A stretch of DNA of 64,000 nucleotides from Bacteroidaceae bacterium. GTDB taxonomy: Bacteria > Bacteroidota > Bacteroidia > Bacteroidales > Bacteroidaceae. Positions 20,701-26,758 of the stretch are shown here, one piece after another. The notes under the pieces are model-generated. The model did no database searches, was not told where the DNA came from, and worked only from the letters and a program-made list of their open reading frames with translations. Each line of letters starts with the position of its first letter. The stretch's first letter is position 1. The position numbers and the translations under genes were made by a program. Location: NCBI GenBank assembly GCA_017536765.1, contig JAFXGV010000073.1:1-64000 (forward strand), in the 5' to 3' direction.

Positions 20701-23145
20701 CGTGCGGCAATGGGCGAAACCTTCTATAAATATATGAAGGATAAACTGCGCCCCGACAGCCTTGGCTATCGTGCCCTGCACACTGCCGATGTGAAGAACC
20801 TCACCTCGCTCGAGTGTGCCAATATGGAGGTTGTAAGCCTCGGCGGTATGCTTGAATTTATGCCTAATGTCAAGGATATTGATGCCACGGGTAACGAAAT
20901 GAAGGAGGTGAGCATTCCTCTCAAGGGATTAAATAACCTTAACCTCTCGAATAACCCGTTGCTCGAGACTCTACGGAATGATTATGGTGGTTGTGCAAAG
21001 AGAATAGATCTGTCGCACTCGTACATCGATGATGGCATACTGAATGCGGCACGTGGCGCGGCGGTAGGCGGCGATTTGATTGTGAACGGCGATTTGGGCG
21101 CCGAGGCGTTGATGGTTTTCACAGATGAAAAATCTTCTCCGGCCTCATTGACGATGCTCAGCACCAACCGCTCGCTCTACTTGCATAGCTGTTATATTCC
21201 CGAGATTAAGTTCAGCGGTAAGTCATTGACATTTGGATCAAGCGGCAAACATACCTGCAAGATGGAGAAACTGATGCTTATGAACGAGGAGAAGCCTGTT
21301 GAACTTGTCTTCCAAACCGTGGATATGCCGCTCTTGTGGATAAACAAGTGGATTGACGACAACCCCAACCGCAAGTTCACAATGAGGGTGAATACAGGTA
21401 AAGAGGATGTGGATACAAAAATTAACGGAATGCTCTCGTTCATAAACTCCACCACTATGACAGGCTCGGTGGGCAAGTTGAGCAGCGAGATGAAGCAGAT
21501 GGCAAACAACATTCTGCTGCCATATGCATATTCGGGCGAGGTACCCAAGGGTGCACGTTTCGACGAGGTGCTCGACGAGTTCGGCCTGCACGAGACACGT
21601 ACCACCGACGACCTGAAAATGGGACGTGCAATGGGCTATCGCTTGTATGAGTCGCTCAAGAGCAAGTATGCCCCCGGCAAGGAGTATCTGCACGTGGAGG
21701 ATGTGAAGAGCGTAACCCAGTTCAGTTGCGCCGGTATGAACGTGCCCGATATATTGACAGTGCTCAGCTATATGCCGTCGGTAACAAATGTCAATGCATC
21801 GGAGAACAGCATAAGAAAGTTCATTGTACCTACAAGGGGTATATACGATTTGTCGAACGGTCAGGTTCCTCTCGATAAACTGGAATTTGCACGCAAGGCA
21901 ATAAGCCTCGACCTCACAAATACCGTTATCAACCGTGAGGTATTTGCCGAGGCAATAAAGAATGTGACCACCAAGCTTAAGGTAACTCACACGGGCGAAG
22001 TTCTTTCGATAAACGATTCTTCGAACAAGTTGGGCGAGCTAATGATTCTTGCGAGCCTCAATATATACAGTTGCAAGATACAGACATTGAACTACCGTGG
22101 CAAGTTCCTGAATCTGCGTGGCGATTTGGATAATATTTCAATATCTAATCTTCATTTGAATACTGCCACAAACACCAACATAAGCTTTACTTCGGCCGAC
22201 GTGGCATTGAATTTCATTGCAAATTGGTCGCAGAACAATCCCGTGGATACTGAGTTCAATATTGTTCTGCTCGGCGGTAACGTATCGGCCTGCACCAGTG
22301 CACTTAAAGCCTTCAATAATGAGGCTGCGGCCGGTCGTGGCTTTACCGAGGCAAACAAGAAACTTGCCATCGATGCCATAGTGGATTGTGCCAACAAGGG
22401 TTACGTCGCAAAGGGTGGCAAGTACGACAGTATGCTCGACGAACTGGGCCTTGCTCCCAAGGCAAAACCGTGGGCTGTGAAGCTGAACAATGCCGGTGCA
22501 CATGTACTGAATGTTATCACGGCTATGCGCAGCCATTGCGGATATGGCCTGCTCGAAGCAAAGAGATACTGCGACAATGCTCCCACTGTTGTTGGAACAT
22601 TCGACACACAGGAGGAGGCTGCGGCACTTAAGCGCGACATTGAAAATGTCGGCGGTCTGGCTGTGGTGCTACACAACGGAGTACAGGTGGCAGAGCCCGC
22701 CAAGAGGAAGGCTGAGGCTGCCGACTGCGACGTTGTTCTCACAAGTAGCGGAGCAAACAAGATAAATGTGATTAGGACTTTGCAAGCTATTTGCGGCATC
22801 ACCTTGGTACAGGCAAACACTCTTATAAAAAAACTCCCTGTTGTCATCGCAACAGGCAAGACGAGGTCCGAGGCACAAGCCATAAAGAGTGCCATTGAGG
22901 AGGCGGGAGGTAGTGTGAATATAAGCTCGCCAAAGAGCGAATTCGATGTGGTGCTCACAAATGCCGGTGCCAATAGGATTGCCGTGATAAAGGCCCTGAA
23001 GGCTGCCTGCGGCATTGGCACATTAGATGCCAACAACCTTACCAAGAACCTCCCTGCGGTTGTGGCAACGGGTGTGAGCAGCAGCGAGGCTCAGGATATA
23101 AAGAGTACCATTGAGGAAGCTGGCGGTAGCGTGCGCATCGAATAA
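8749..23145 (+). CDS. Giant surface protein (4798 residues): TANFOR-like repeats, leucine-rich repeats, three L7/L12-type domains
   Basis: An uninterrupted 14.4-kb ORF with a signal peptide ending in GLFAQ. Seven repeats of about 165 residues begin near residues 28, 360, 519, 684, 850, 1019 and 1186. Each opens with a V-V-P-P phrase, then a YF..P..LF.V.L.N block; the first resembles TANFOR domains of Tannerella and relatives. Residues about 1420-2600 are beta-rich and Gly/Asp-rich. A helical, possibly coiled-coil stretch lies around 2890-2960. An EF-hand-like loop DTNKDGRMHINEM is at 3339. Leucine-rich repeats fill about 3350-4560 as three super-repeats near 3610, 3985 and 4290. The end (4573-4798) is three tandem domains matching ribosomal L7/L12 C-terminal domain. 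There is no T9SS tail. Surface location is inferred from the signal and domains; ligand and role are unknown. Confidence 0.85.
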   Translation: MDKIMIKHRLLSYIVCMLLCATGLFAQVSVTVQRRQNPLPAQGGVYMSDPGRFFNIVVTNNSASEFLPVRLEARIEGPIDNAVDIWPNGDSYIATVASRSMPIYIPLQPGQSRVLTQTDLYNMFRQYDAGTESFGGGYLYDAFQNGSNSGVFGLLPEGHYGLKITAKTNYTDFNDPGDYLGEGICFFDICYTANPPSFNNITYINDGNAGVSGFEDNEGYYTAYFPTSNPRFSWTEPTFNYKGLSVTRQFIYDFVLYQLSEEQHPSDAVLHGGNIAYSQYGLMTPQCIVPYNIVAKLKRYKNVKYVAQVTARPLVNDTSNPAYTQVGNDGKSELLVLLMENSNAGEDFDIVVDNPQTELPINVTVEPKFTELPSALYSYFENPSELFNVTLENSSSETIPVCVLMQYYKGNWGVTAAPDKQHTNEYLELGPGAKVTLSADDFDRLAGGYDIDRDVIAFKAKTGFVIGKPTSDYFPESNDTAFVRVCRYTGGKPVLRETIVGKGRVPFRTSENVMSGEMFSVTLEPKMPILPNEGAHYFTKPSRLFTLKIKSLSPKTLRIYPGLFYFVEDEVVYSGDYFKGKRFADNYITIKSGETKAFSDEEFDKFFGGFEEYRKQLKGGEKEVLTDFSLIELAESLENVAKLYIFDYERLSMLDLEKDKLSQALLMEYSTSFTTSSSVKLGDVDVVIKPRVNPFPYNGDVYINSPGRLFDIELKNLTNKDLKLCPCITYADRSIDGTLYSYIPSKWFTYPEFVLKGNEKMVLDRETLNKLCGDTIATRINHSTGEKESGFKDFDEIITLDDANHLKFTLINADSLRKIPADAPNRADRVLAASQALEFWADKNVSLTDLDVSIKLKMNPMPYNARAYFTKPEQLFEVSLSNTGDRTIEFVPMIMFEFNEDERATYLANSYKEKDMKHVLVKPGETLKLTDEQVKLYFASKGFTKITSDLFGKITDKAEFSALDADREITIDPEKYNKITFKALKPLIHYAEQGNLADFTIGEGFTSYQVSAFTRLDDVAVTVTPKLDPLPARGDIYFNSPAALFEVELKNNTPNTYKVLPSIMYLFDEFGSYYASVFKEERYDKAITVGPNEVKKLTSNELNALCGNPDTIKCFEARLGGAFVETPIPDIKKVVNLQSFNQIEVVAFSADSLKNIAVEDKNRKVRAMLGGGKSDFNAKDMHFSEVVVTVVPKADATFKPEPDEYFEKPGDLFEVTLLNVTSSEQKVGLRLTYNDRYFISKPDSVVTIKPDEKLKLTAARLNDLCGHDMYSYGAPLYEADTLGVVLGEKPDPLEIKMKEGDNKVTALVWRKLIEDQEKPTVYKVDSISKCDTIFQPALRDLWIGEYRLTVTEAKELPIKDKELKEKGYDCFKGKGHVHTTMMNVPVRVAVEFDSIYVDASIKRVVKNGVKSVTEKSAHVPLELFEENFVKEVAKTDSAGAQAKVEKLLNEAGVGAFYNYVIGNAMQTLAKVDSAAVVTLPLGLTVPMDEDLECPATIQLAQMEFLPESANLDLIGEFVLPECEAVESDILIFAARKLTTSPESFLPQSGSLGLVKSFKVKDPDSDFTFTFNAPSNQDYSKASDGCFISWKDGKFHELCASISMNLPSDELLKDDGKAALDPNVHPEITLTAFIADAEDWFATVKMDPFQVASAPGFTFSATGDSVGIVLDRSKRRTPTGIKFPNNYKFDGKLGLSGDPGKNEKAYNEWKGFYFEELSCKLPHFVELDSVGDSRVKVGVKNVIYDASGFSMDISVDSLFTYGTPKVGGWKITLDNIYLNIKQNSFGSSGLSGRIEVPLLCKKDTTEKAQIGYTAAIQSVAHGKKDGLAVNFRIQQLDDEVELDFMLAKVKFNKDSTYFNVVYCDTLPKGKQTLVELCLDGKVSITCAEKIDFKLPDIPFKNMRIANFDQSLLTGKKNDKKDDKKKSSGQGVESPDGNTNFHTGKWALAGDPGSDEGTYWGMPFVLDNISMEVGDGGETLGLGIEGGVVVMGNKKFGLGATVGLTIWSEIDWEETTIKYKEVEFKSMHVEGQFAGMVSVVGDLEVSDEEEKSGFDADLDVKVKGLFEIDLAGGYYKMKKTEEDLKLDEDDEAEDEYYRAGYFLAKAGFGRGLPLGPVSLQKITGGFFINYAAAVSDVDGADDMVDALEKSLKPKYKSYGGMFGVGLAVGDETIINGEATLLVMVDIQKDGIRVPGVVMQGEVHALCASADADSGLVNGKVTIIYEDTTTPDITEEEKAAMSAGDLKQKLEEKKNEYKMFKLSVTVDADIAAMYKKFTGEEYQVKAPISDLQALDQKSADSENKGEQKNQSSASGKLESKGYVKSGCGASISLEFQIRNYPSQNKTFWHLYVGEPDEAKRCRITFIDFEVGKDSPVGVWAKVYANAYLCLGNELPGNGQLPAIPDKVQEALGMKGADGKVDSSLKSKLDLAREQTMKGGPAGDINGGIMVGGALGAEIGCNAVFCYANVEGMLGFDLILKQYKEGVRCTDGSRAGGKNGFYATGQIYAMLKGELGLMIDLWIFKGKVPLVDMTLGALLQGGFPNPTWVYGRMRAKGSVLGGLIKFSSTIEMKAGKVCVPEMGNPLDDIKIFGDVQPGDEDIEKGWSDKSLVSCYGKSTFTTNMKIDKVLALVDEAATMEENGMDGDGGNVTRMYVFHLDNNFEMNEYDDSDPTDDERSAYTTYITHSNPTFDKENYELRTGSFKPNTLYRVKLRGTCKEIVDGSEVDPIYKDSLSGYKEEHRAFEDVRYLYFRTGKLSDNINDEVVGYLPNITPFTQSLDDVTQPSFMEAHVRDDYWHNPDYEFVASIKEYDEATGRYLLPDARAGLRKGQVSKYENLSVIEVVEQGIDEDGNEFKYATVTIDKPVPGEFFVKGKRYRFEVQRVNRAQLNSYMDMIEENYKSIMAMTKEDIDSYEQQLAEMDEAIAEGDAKAGDATTNQAIRDLYNYYKEVGEMYGENEAEQRIKEYKEQLKSNAQGFAEVVYTQDYKYNGYSNFQEFVQKEEYEWNTTPRLVDKFCEPNSKNTSVLYCKVDNVVLRGSDSRNNNPYYALNYWHSIAAIAYEATPAYDFCKRTWRQSNFDGSRGVTFEPKYNWLRNGNANGASMSFEEYEKLFSPAYCKRWFSYDEGESRAHGPQRVIANIWHAMESDAYIAENFENEIKEKYEYYEHFRDFKFTDAADNGTMLKGYEKPYNQGGGWLYSSHYAMMPVWQIGLIYAADHPGKYGLKQSNCGRAGTTAYKYMTGDYSLFKASSFLNRIQSISARVRFCDGYNIATVSGRGGSYNASNYGMRPLTSSKRTVLIKSDFNGRGNYEYGQDVAVTAEEYVHIGDEVLRYYILKHYDTNKDGRMHINEMNAITNLSLDFSAIYLQDGRKRRGYEEYNSYKYIYIESLDALKNMPNLETLTLSDNSGREHNTFRQNNKTLTFEGNPKLKKVTMRRWYVETLDFKFNPNLKTLQIDMRVRDNTTDDGYAAVGWSSTKHKGVKNLYLGSNDALRTLSVIDCDLAELDLSNNPNIERLDLRLNHLASLDISAANKLREEYIKVGYQVRNGASQAMRNVIASNVTTLNISSALARINDMNSPNYYVTFETKRREENVTTDDLDKNLNAHLTSLAEKAQMNFYDWAAKQVALDAEGLDIKSIKYLDYFMPALTSLNVNDNALKELDLSGFPKLRKVYANNNNIRSININSNSDIIELEVSNNELTELPLDIMPNLLSLKCDNNSIETLYPNVCPKLIKLHCAGNALTELVMDRLTSLQELVCSDNNFTQGNLVMPANLGRLQVFEAKRALGDIAEVDLKAATVIKRIDVSSNASLKSLLFAENATSLQYLYAADCALNSIGPKGSQYFYFRCSGEGESHYLNLRSLVEVNIARNPDIRAYVAYNTSAFPNLRYIDVSGCNVMTVKLLGSSNCKLTRLCVGVPQRTSGVKVLVWAVNDRNWFSRWPEWSEYPENRHTTRMEYGSNRDNLEKYDEGVDFELEVITTNDKKLRAAMGETFYKYMKDKLRPDSLGYRALHTADVKNLTSLECANMEVVSLGGMLEFMPNVKDIDATGNEMKEVSIPLKGLNNLNLSNNPLLETLRNDYGGCAKRIDLSHSYIDDGILNAARGAAVGGDLIVNGDLGAEALMVFTDEKSSPASLTMLSTNRSLYLHSCYIPEIKFSGKSLTFGSSGKHTCKMEKLMLMNEEKPVELVFQTVDMPLLWINKWIDDNPNRKFTMRVNTGKEDVDTKINGMLSFINSTTMTGSVGKLSSEMKQMANNILLPYAYSGEVPKGARFDEVLDEFGLHETRTTDDLKMGRAMGYRLYESLKSKYAPGKEYLHVEDVKSVTQFSCAGMNVPDILTVLSYMPSVTNVNASENSIRKFIVPTRGIYDLSNGQVPLDKLEFARKAISLDLTNTVINREVFAEAIKNVTTKLKVTHTGEVLSINDSSNKLGELMILASLNIYSCKIQTLNYRGKFLNLRGDLDNISISNLHLNTATNTNISFTSADVALNFIANWSQNNPVDTEFNIVLLGGNVSACTSALKAFNNEAAAGRGFTEANKKLAIDAIVDCANKGYVAKGGKYDSMLDELGLAPKAKPWAVKLNNAGAHVLNVITAMRSHCGYGLLEAKRYCDNAPTVVGTFDTQEEAAALKRDIENVGGLAVVLHNGVQVAEPAKRKAEAADCDVVLTSSGANKINVIRTLQAICGITLVQANTLIKKLPVVIATGKTRSEAQAIKSAIEEAGGSVNISSPKSEFDVVLTNAGANRIAVIKALKAACGIGTLDANNLTKNLPAVVATGVSSSEAQDIKSTIEEAGGSVRIE
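22465..23142 (+). other. Three tandem L7/L12 C-terminal-type domains at the end of the giant protein
   Basis: Copies start near nt 22465, 22724 and 22942 (residues about 4573, 4660 and 4732). Copy 3 reads FDVVLTNAGANRIAVIKALK, then GIGTLDANNL, LPAVV, and ends IEEAGGSVRIE. Bacterial L7/L12 has FDV.L..AGANK.AVIK, GLGLKEAK, P..., LEEAGAEVE at the same spacing, over about 67 residues. Copy 2 keeps SSGANKINVIRT and EEAGGSVNI. Copy 1 is the most diverged (NNAGAHVLNVITAM) but keeps GLLEAK. The ribosomal domain binds translation factors in the cytosol; here it is on a protein with a Sec signal. Confidence 0.8.
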
Positions 23146-23182
23146 CGGCTATGTTGGAATATTGATAGAAAAATAACGAAAT

Positions 23183-25492
23183 ATGAAAGGATATATAAGA
23201 ATGAGAGGATTGGTGATGACAGCTGCGTTGCTTGTGGCTTCGGTGGCGCAGGCTGTGGGTGTTGGTGATGCGGAGCCGGCAATAAGGAGTATAGCCCGCA
23301 AGGCACTCGTGGTGCCGGCCGATACTATAGACACAAAGGCTGTGGATGTGAACAAGATGAGCCAGAAGGAGTATGAGGAGTACTTGCTCACGCAACCCAT
23401 AGATACAACCCGTAGCGATACCACCACGGTGGCATTCTCGGTGCAGGTGCTTGCCCGCCCCAAAGGCGACAGGGTACTGTTGCGTTGGGCCCCCGACGAG
23501 TTTGCGCCCTGGTATCTTGCCAACAGATATGGTTACAATATATTGCGTACAGATAGGAAAGGTGTGACCGACACTCTTAAAAAGGCGCTCAAACCATATA
23601 CATTGGAGGAGATGAAGGCACGCTTCGAGGCCAACGACTCGCTTGCGGGTACTGCGGCGCAGATGCTCTATGGCAAGGGTACCGAGCTCAACAGCGCCAT
23701 AGGCAGCGATGGTGCCGAGGGTATCGTGCAGGTGTATGAGGAGCAGCAAACGCGTTTTGCCTATGCTATGTTGCTCTCTGAAATACGCCCCGACCTTGCC
23801 CGGGCAATGGCGCTTATGTTCATTGACAGCACCGCAGTGAAGAATGCCGAATACTCATATACCGTAACCACCAACATCCCCAAGGAGGAGTTGAATATGG
23901 TATATCAGTCGGCCTTTGTGAAGAATGTAAATGAGAAACCTGTTAAGTTCGAGCCCGTGATAACCGACTCTACAGGTGTAGATGGCCGTTCTATCCGTCT
24001 TTTCTGGCCTATGTCCTACAATTTCAGCACCTACGACATAGAGCGCCGTGGCGATAACGGTGAGTGGATAAAGCTCAATGAGCACCGCTTTATGACACTT
24101 ATGACACAGGAAGACGAAACCACTGCGCAAAACATATTCGAGGATGTGAACCTTGAGCCCGGTTTATATGAGTATCGCATATGTGGTTACGACGCCTTTG
24201 GCGAGAAGAGTAATTACAGCGAGGTGCACAAGGCGCAATTGGTCGATATCATCCCACCTACAGCGCCTGTTATCGTGCAGTTCAATGTGGAGCGTCCCAC
24301 CGAAAACACCATTATGGCCGATATCATTTGGGAGAAGAACATACAGGAACCCGACTTTATGGGTTATAACATCTACTACTACAATGCGCAGGTAGATACA
24401 ATGTGGGTGAAACTCAACGAGCAGTTGCTCGACCCCGAGATGCAGTCGTTCCGTTGCGAGGTCACCTTCCTTGGTACAGGCCACGTTACCGTTGTTGCCG
24501 TGGATACATTGAACAACTCCTCAGCTTCAATGCCGCAAGAACTCTTTATTGCCGATTTCACTCCCCCTGTGGCACCAACGGGGTTGCAGTATGTGATGTC
24601 GCCCACCGGCAGTGTGCTTATAAAGTGGAACAAAAACCCCGAACCCGACGTGGCCGGTTACAACCTCTATTATGCCAACGACAGCACACACACCTTCTTG
24701 CAGAAGAGGGGCAAGATGAGCCGTGAACCTATAGTGTTCGACACTTTGACTGTCACAGGCGTTACCCAGCGGTACACCTATTACCGTGTGAAGGCATTCG
24801 ATTTTTCGGGCAACGAGTCGCCCTTCTCCGAGATACTCGCCGTAAAGCGCAAGAACTACGATGCACCGCGCCCTTGCCGCATAGACTCTGTGTGGCAGGA
24901 TACCAAGCGTGTCTATATGCGATGGTTCCCCTCAAGCGAGGACGACGTGGAAAAGTACTATGTATATCGCCGCCTGCACGGCGAGGAGATAAACTCGCTC
25001 ATAGGCGTGCTCACAAAGGATTCCGTGAAGAACGGCCGCCTCTTTGTAACCGACTCGCCCGAGCCCAACAGCAAGGCGCGTTACTACTATCATATAGAAA
25101 CAATGAACGAGAGCGGCGTAACATCAGAGCCATCTTATGAAACATCGTTCCTCTTCAAAGGAGAAACAATGCTGCCGCTGGTGATAAGAATGGGTGCTAC
25201 ATTCAGGCCCGACGACGAGCAGGTGCATCTGGCTTGGGATATAAGCGGCATCACCCGCGATATGCTCGACAAAGGGCTCTACATATGTATATACCGCTGC
25301 CACAACAACGACGATATATTCCGCTATGTGAGGTCGGTGAACATTAACGAGATTACTGCCATCGATGCTCATATGGAGCCCGGCGACACTGCCGAATATC
25401 GCATAAGAGTGCGCAGCAGGGAAGGCCACTTGTCGCCCTATTCCAACGTGGTGAAGGTAACAATACCTGCCGAGAGTGAAGCTAAAGAGTGA
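23183..25492 (+). CDS. Secreted fibronectin type III repeat protein
   Basis: 769 residues with a signal peptide ending in SVAQA. A helical N-terminal part (about 40-250) is followed by four to five FN3-type units. Each shows a W or F in strand B (IRLFWP, IIWEKN, VLIKWN, VYMRWF, VHLAWD), a Y..YR or YYR strand F, and FGEKSNYS or GNESPFSE turns. Proline-rich linkers (DIIPPTAP, FTPPVAPTG) separate them. It lies 37 bases after the giant gene and is likely in the same operon. FN3 arrays usually act as spacers or binding modules on the surface. No anchor or T9SS tail is visible, so it is probably periplasmic or secreted with the giant (inference). Confidence 0.8.
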   Translation: MKGYIRMRGLVMTAALLVASVAQAVGVGDAEPAIRSIARKALVVPADTIDTKAVDVNKMSQKEYEEYLLTQPIDTTRSDTTTVAFSVQVLARPKGDRVLLRWAPDEFAPWYLANRYGYNILRTDRKGVTDTLKKALKPYTLEEMKARFEANDSLAGTAAQMLYGKGTELNSAIGSDGAEGIVQVYEEQQTRFAYAMLLSEIRPDLARAMALMFIDSTAVKNAEYSYTVTTNIPKEELNMVYQSAFVKNVNEKPVKFEPVITDSTGVDGRSIRLFWPMSYNFSTYDIERRGDNGEWIKLNEHRFMTLMTQEDETTAQNIFEDVNLEPGLYEYRICGYDAFGEKSNYSEVHKAQLVDIIPPTAPVIVQFNVERPTENTIMADIIWEKNIQEPDFMGYNIYYYNAQVDTMWVKLNEQLLDPEMQSFRCEVTFLGTGHVTVVAVDTLNNSSASMPQELFIADFTPPVAPTGLQYVMSPTGSVLIKWNKNPEPDVAGYNLYYANDSTHTFLQKRGKMSREPIVFDTLTVTGVTQRYTYYRVKAFDFSGNESPFSEILAVKRKNYDAPRPCRIDSVWQDTKRVYMRWFPSSEDDVEKYYVYRRLHGEEINSLIGVLTKDSVKNGRLFVTDSPEPNSKARYYYHIETMNESGVTSEPSYETSFLFKGETMLPLVIRMGATFRPDDEQVHLAWDISGITRDMLDKGLYICIYRCHNNDDIFRYVRSVNINEITAIDAHMEPGDTAEYRIRVRSREGHLSPYSNVVKVTIPAESEAKE

Positions 25493-25535
25493 TTTACCCA
25501 AATAGATATATTGTTTGAATATAACATAAATTGAA

Positions 25536-26252
25536 ATGAAGCAGATAGGTAACATATTCCTGCTGTTTATAACGGCAATCTTCTGCTCTTGTGGAGAGTT
25601 CTTCAATTTCGAGGTGGAGCAGCCCACCGTCAACGGATTGAGAATATCGCATCACGAGATAGACCTCATTGTGGGAGATGGTATAACATTTGATTTGGAG
25701 CTATCGCCCGACACCATTCCTGTGTCGTATTGTTGGATGGTTGAGGGCGACGAGGATGCCATTGAACTTGCAGGTCGCAAGGTGAATGCAATGAAGCCCG
25801 GCAGGGCACTTGTAAGGGTTGAGGCCGAGCGCATCAACGGCAACCAGGTAGATGTCGTTTACGACAGTTGCTATGTAAATGTGTTCGATTGGAAGGCGGT
25901 GGATTACAACGAGTTCCTCTACGAAACCGTGCTCTATTCGTCGTTGGTTATAGATGGCGAGCAAAAGACCGATGCAATGGGCACCACCCGCCTTGCCGCG
26001 GTGGTAGACGGCGAGTTGCGTGGCTTGGCTGTAATGCGCGAGGCGCACGGCGTGCCTTATCTCGAAATGCGCATCAGGGCTACCTGGCCCGGCGAGGTAG
26101 CAACCATAGAGTGCTATAACCCCGACACATACCAGCGTTTTGTGTTCGAGTCGCTGCAACTCACCGGTGAAACATACGGCACACTGTCGGACCTCAAACG
26201 ATATAGAGGTAAAAGCAGAAATTATGGAATTGTGGTTAATGATAAAAATTAA
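25536..26252 (+). CDS. Lipoprotein with Ig-like N-terminal domain
   Basis: 238 residues. The signal ends in a lipobox ending FCSC, so the mature protein starts at a lipidated Cys near residue 19. The first domain (about 28-115) looks like a bacterial Ig-like fold: GLRISHHEIDLIVGD, later VNAMKPGRALVRVEA. The second half (about 120-230) is a beta domain with VDGELRGLAVM and a conserved-looking W..Y pattern that also occurs in the first domain of the 2729 protein (AFIGDEIRAW). The family is not named by me. It is part of the operon between the FN3 protein and a tailed small protein, probably an outer-membrane-anchored partner of the giant. Confidence 0.7.
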   Translation: MKQIGNIFLLFITAIFCSCGEFFNFEVEQPTVNGLRISHHEIDLIVGDGITFDLELSPDTIPVSYCWMVEGDEDAIELAGRKVNAMKPGRALVRVEAERINGNQVDVVYDSCYVNVFDWKAVDYNEFLYETVLYSSLVIDGEQKTDAMGTTRLAAVVDGELRGLAVMREAHGVPYLEMRIRATWPGEVATIECYNPDTYQRFVFESLQLTGETYGTLSDLKRYRGKSRNYGIVVNDKN

Positions 26253-26257
26253 ATGAT

Positions 26258-26758
26258 ATGAAAAGGTATCTTTTCCTTTTGTTTTCAGTGATGCTTGCCG
26301 CTGCGGCAGTGGCCGACGGTGGTCTCAAGCAGTACAGCAAAGTGGTGCTTACTTTGCTCGATGGGCGAATATTCGACATAGATATCAATGCCGACTCCTA
26401 TATATATTCCTATACCAAAGGTGAGGACATAGGCGCCGTACAGTATGTCGAGGTGCACGGTACAAGAGAAATGTATCTCTTCGGTCGCGATGAATTGCTC
26501 TCTATAAAGTTTATTGATGATGCAATAGTCAATGATGATATTGTAACCGATGAAAACAATCCTATGCGCTATATAAATGGCGAACTATTGTTCCACGGCA
26601 GCCTCAGCGGCGAGAGTATCCAGGTGTACGATGTTGCCGGAAAGAAGGTGCTCGACAGCGTGGTTCTCCCGGGTAGAAAAATTTCGTTGGATAAATTTGC
26701 TCGGGGAACATACCTTGTGGAGGTTAAGGGTTTCAAAACTAAAGTGATGGTACGATGA
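26258..26758 (+). CDS. Small secreted protein with T9SS-like C-terminal tail
   Basis: 166 residues. The signal peptide MKRYLFLLFSVMLAAAAVA is followed by a short acidic body. The C-terminal 50 residues (GESIQVYDVAGKKVLDSV, then FARGTYLVEV and KVMVR) match the type A T9SS sorting pattern. It follows the lipoprotein by 5 bases, and its stop overlaps the next start (ATGA at 26755), which indicates translational coupling. Its body is too small for a known enzyme. A surface-exposed cap or adaptor of the operon's complex is a guess. Confidence 0.75.
   Translation: MKRYLFLLFSVMLAAAAVADGGLKQYSKVVLTLLDGRIFDIDINADSYIYSYTKGEDIGAVQYVEVHGTREMYLFGRDELLSIKFIDDAIVNDDIVTDENNPMRYINGELLFHGSLSGESIQVYDVAGKKVLDSVVLPGRKISLDKFARGTYLVEVKGFKTKVMVR

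Noticed and set aside
8782..22765. Many long opposite-strand and shifted-frame ORFs inside the giant gene
   Set aside because: They follow the codon pattern of the real frame, lack starts with promoters and show no recognisable domains.
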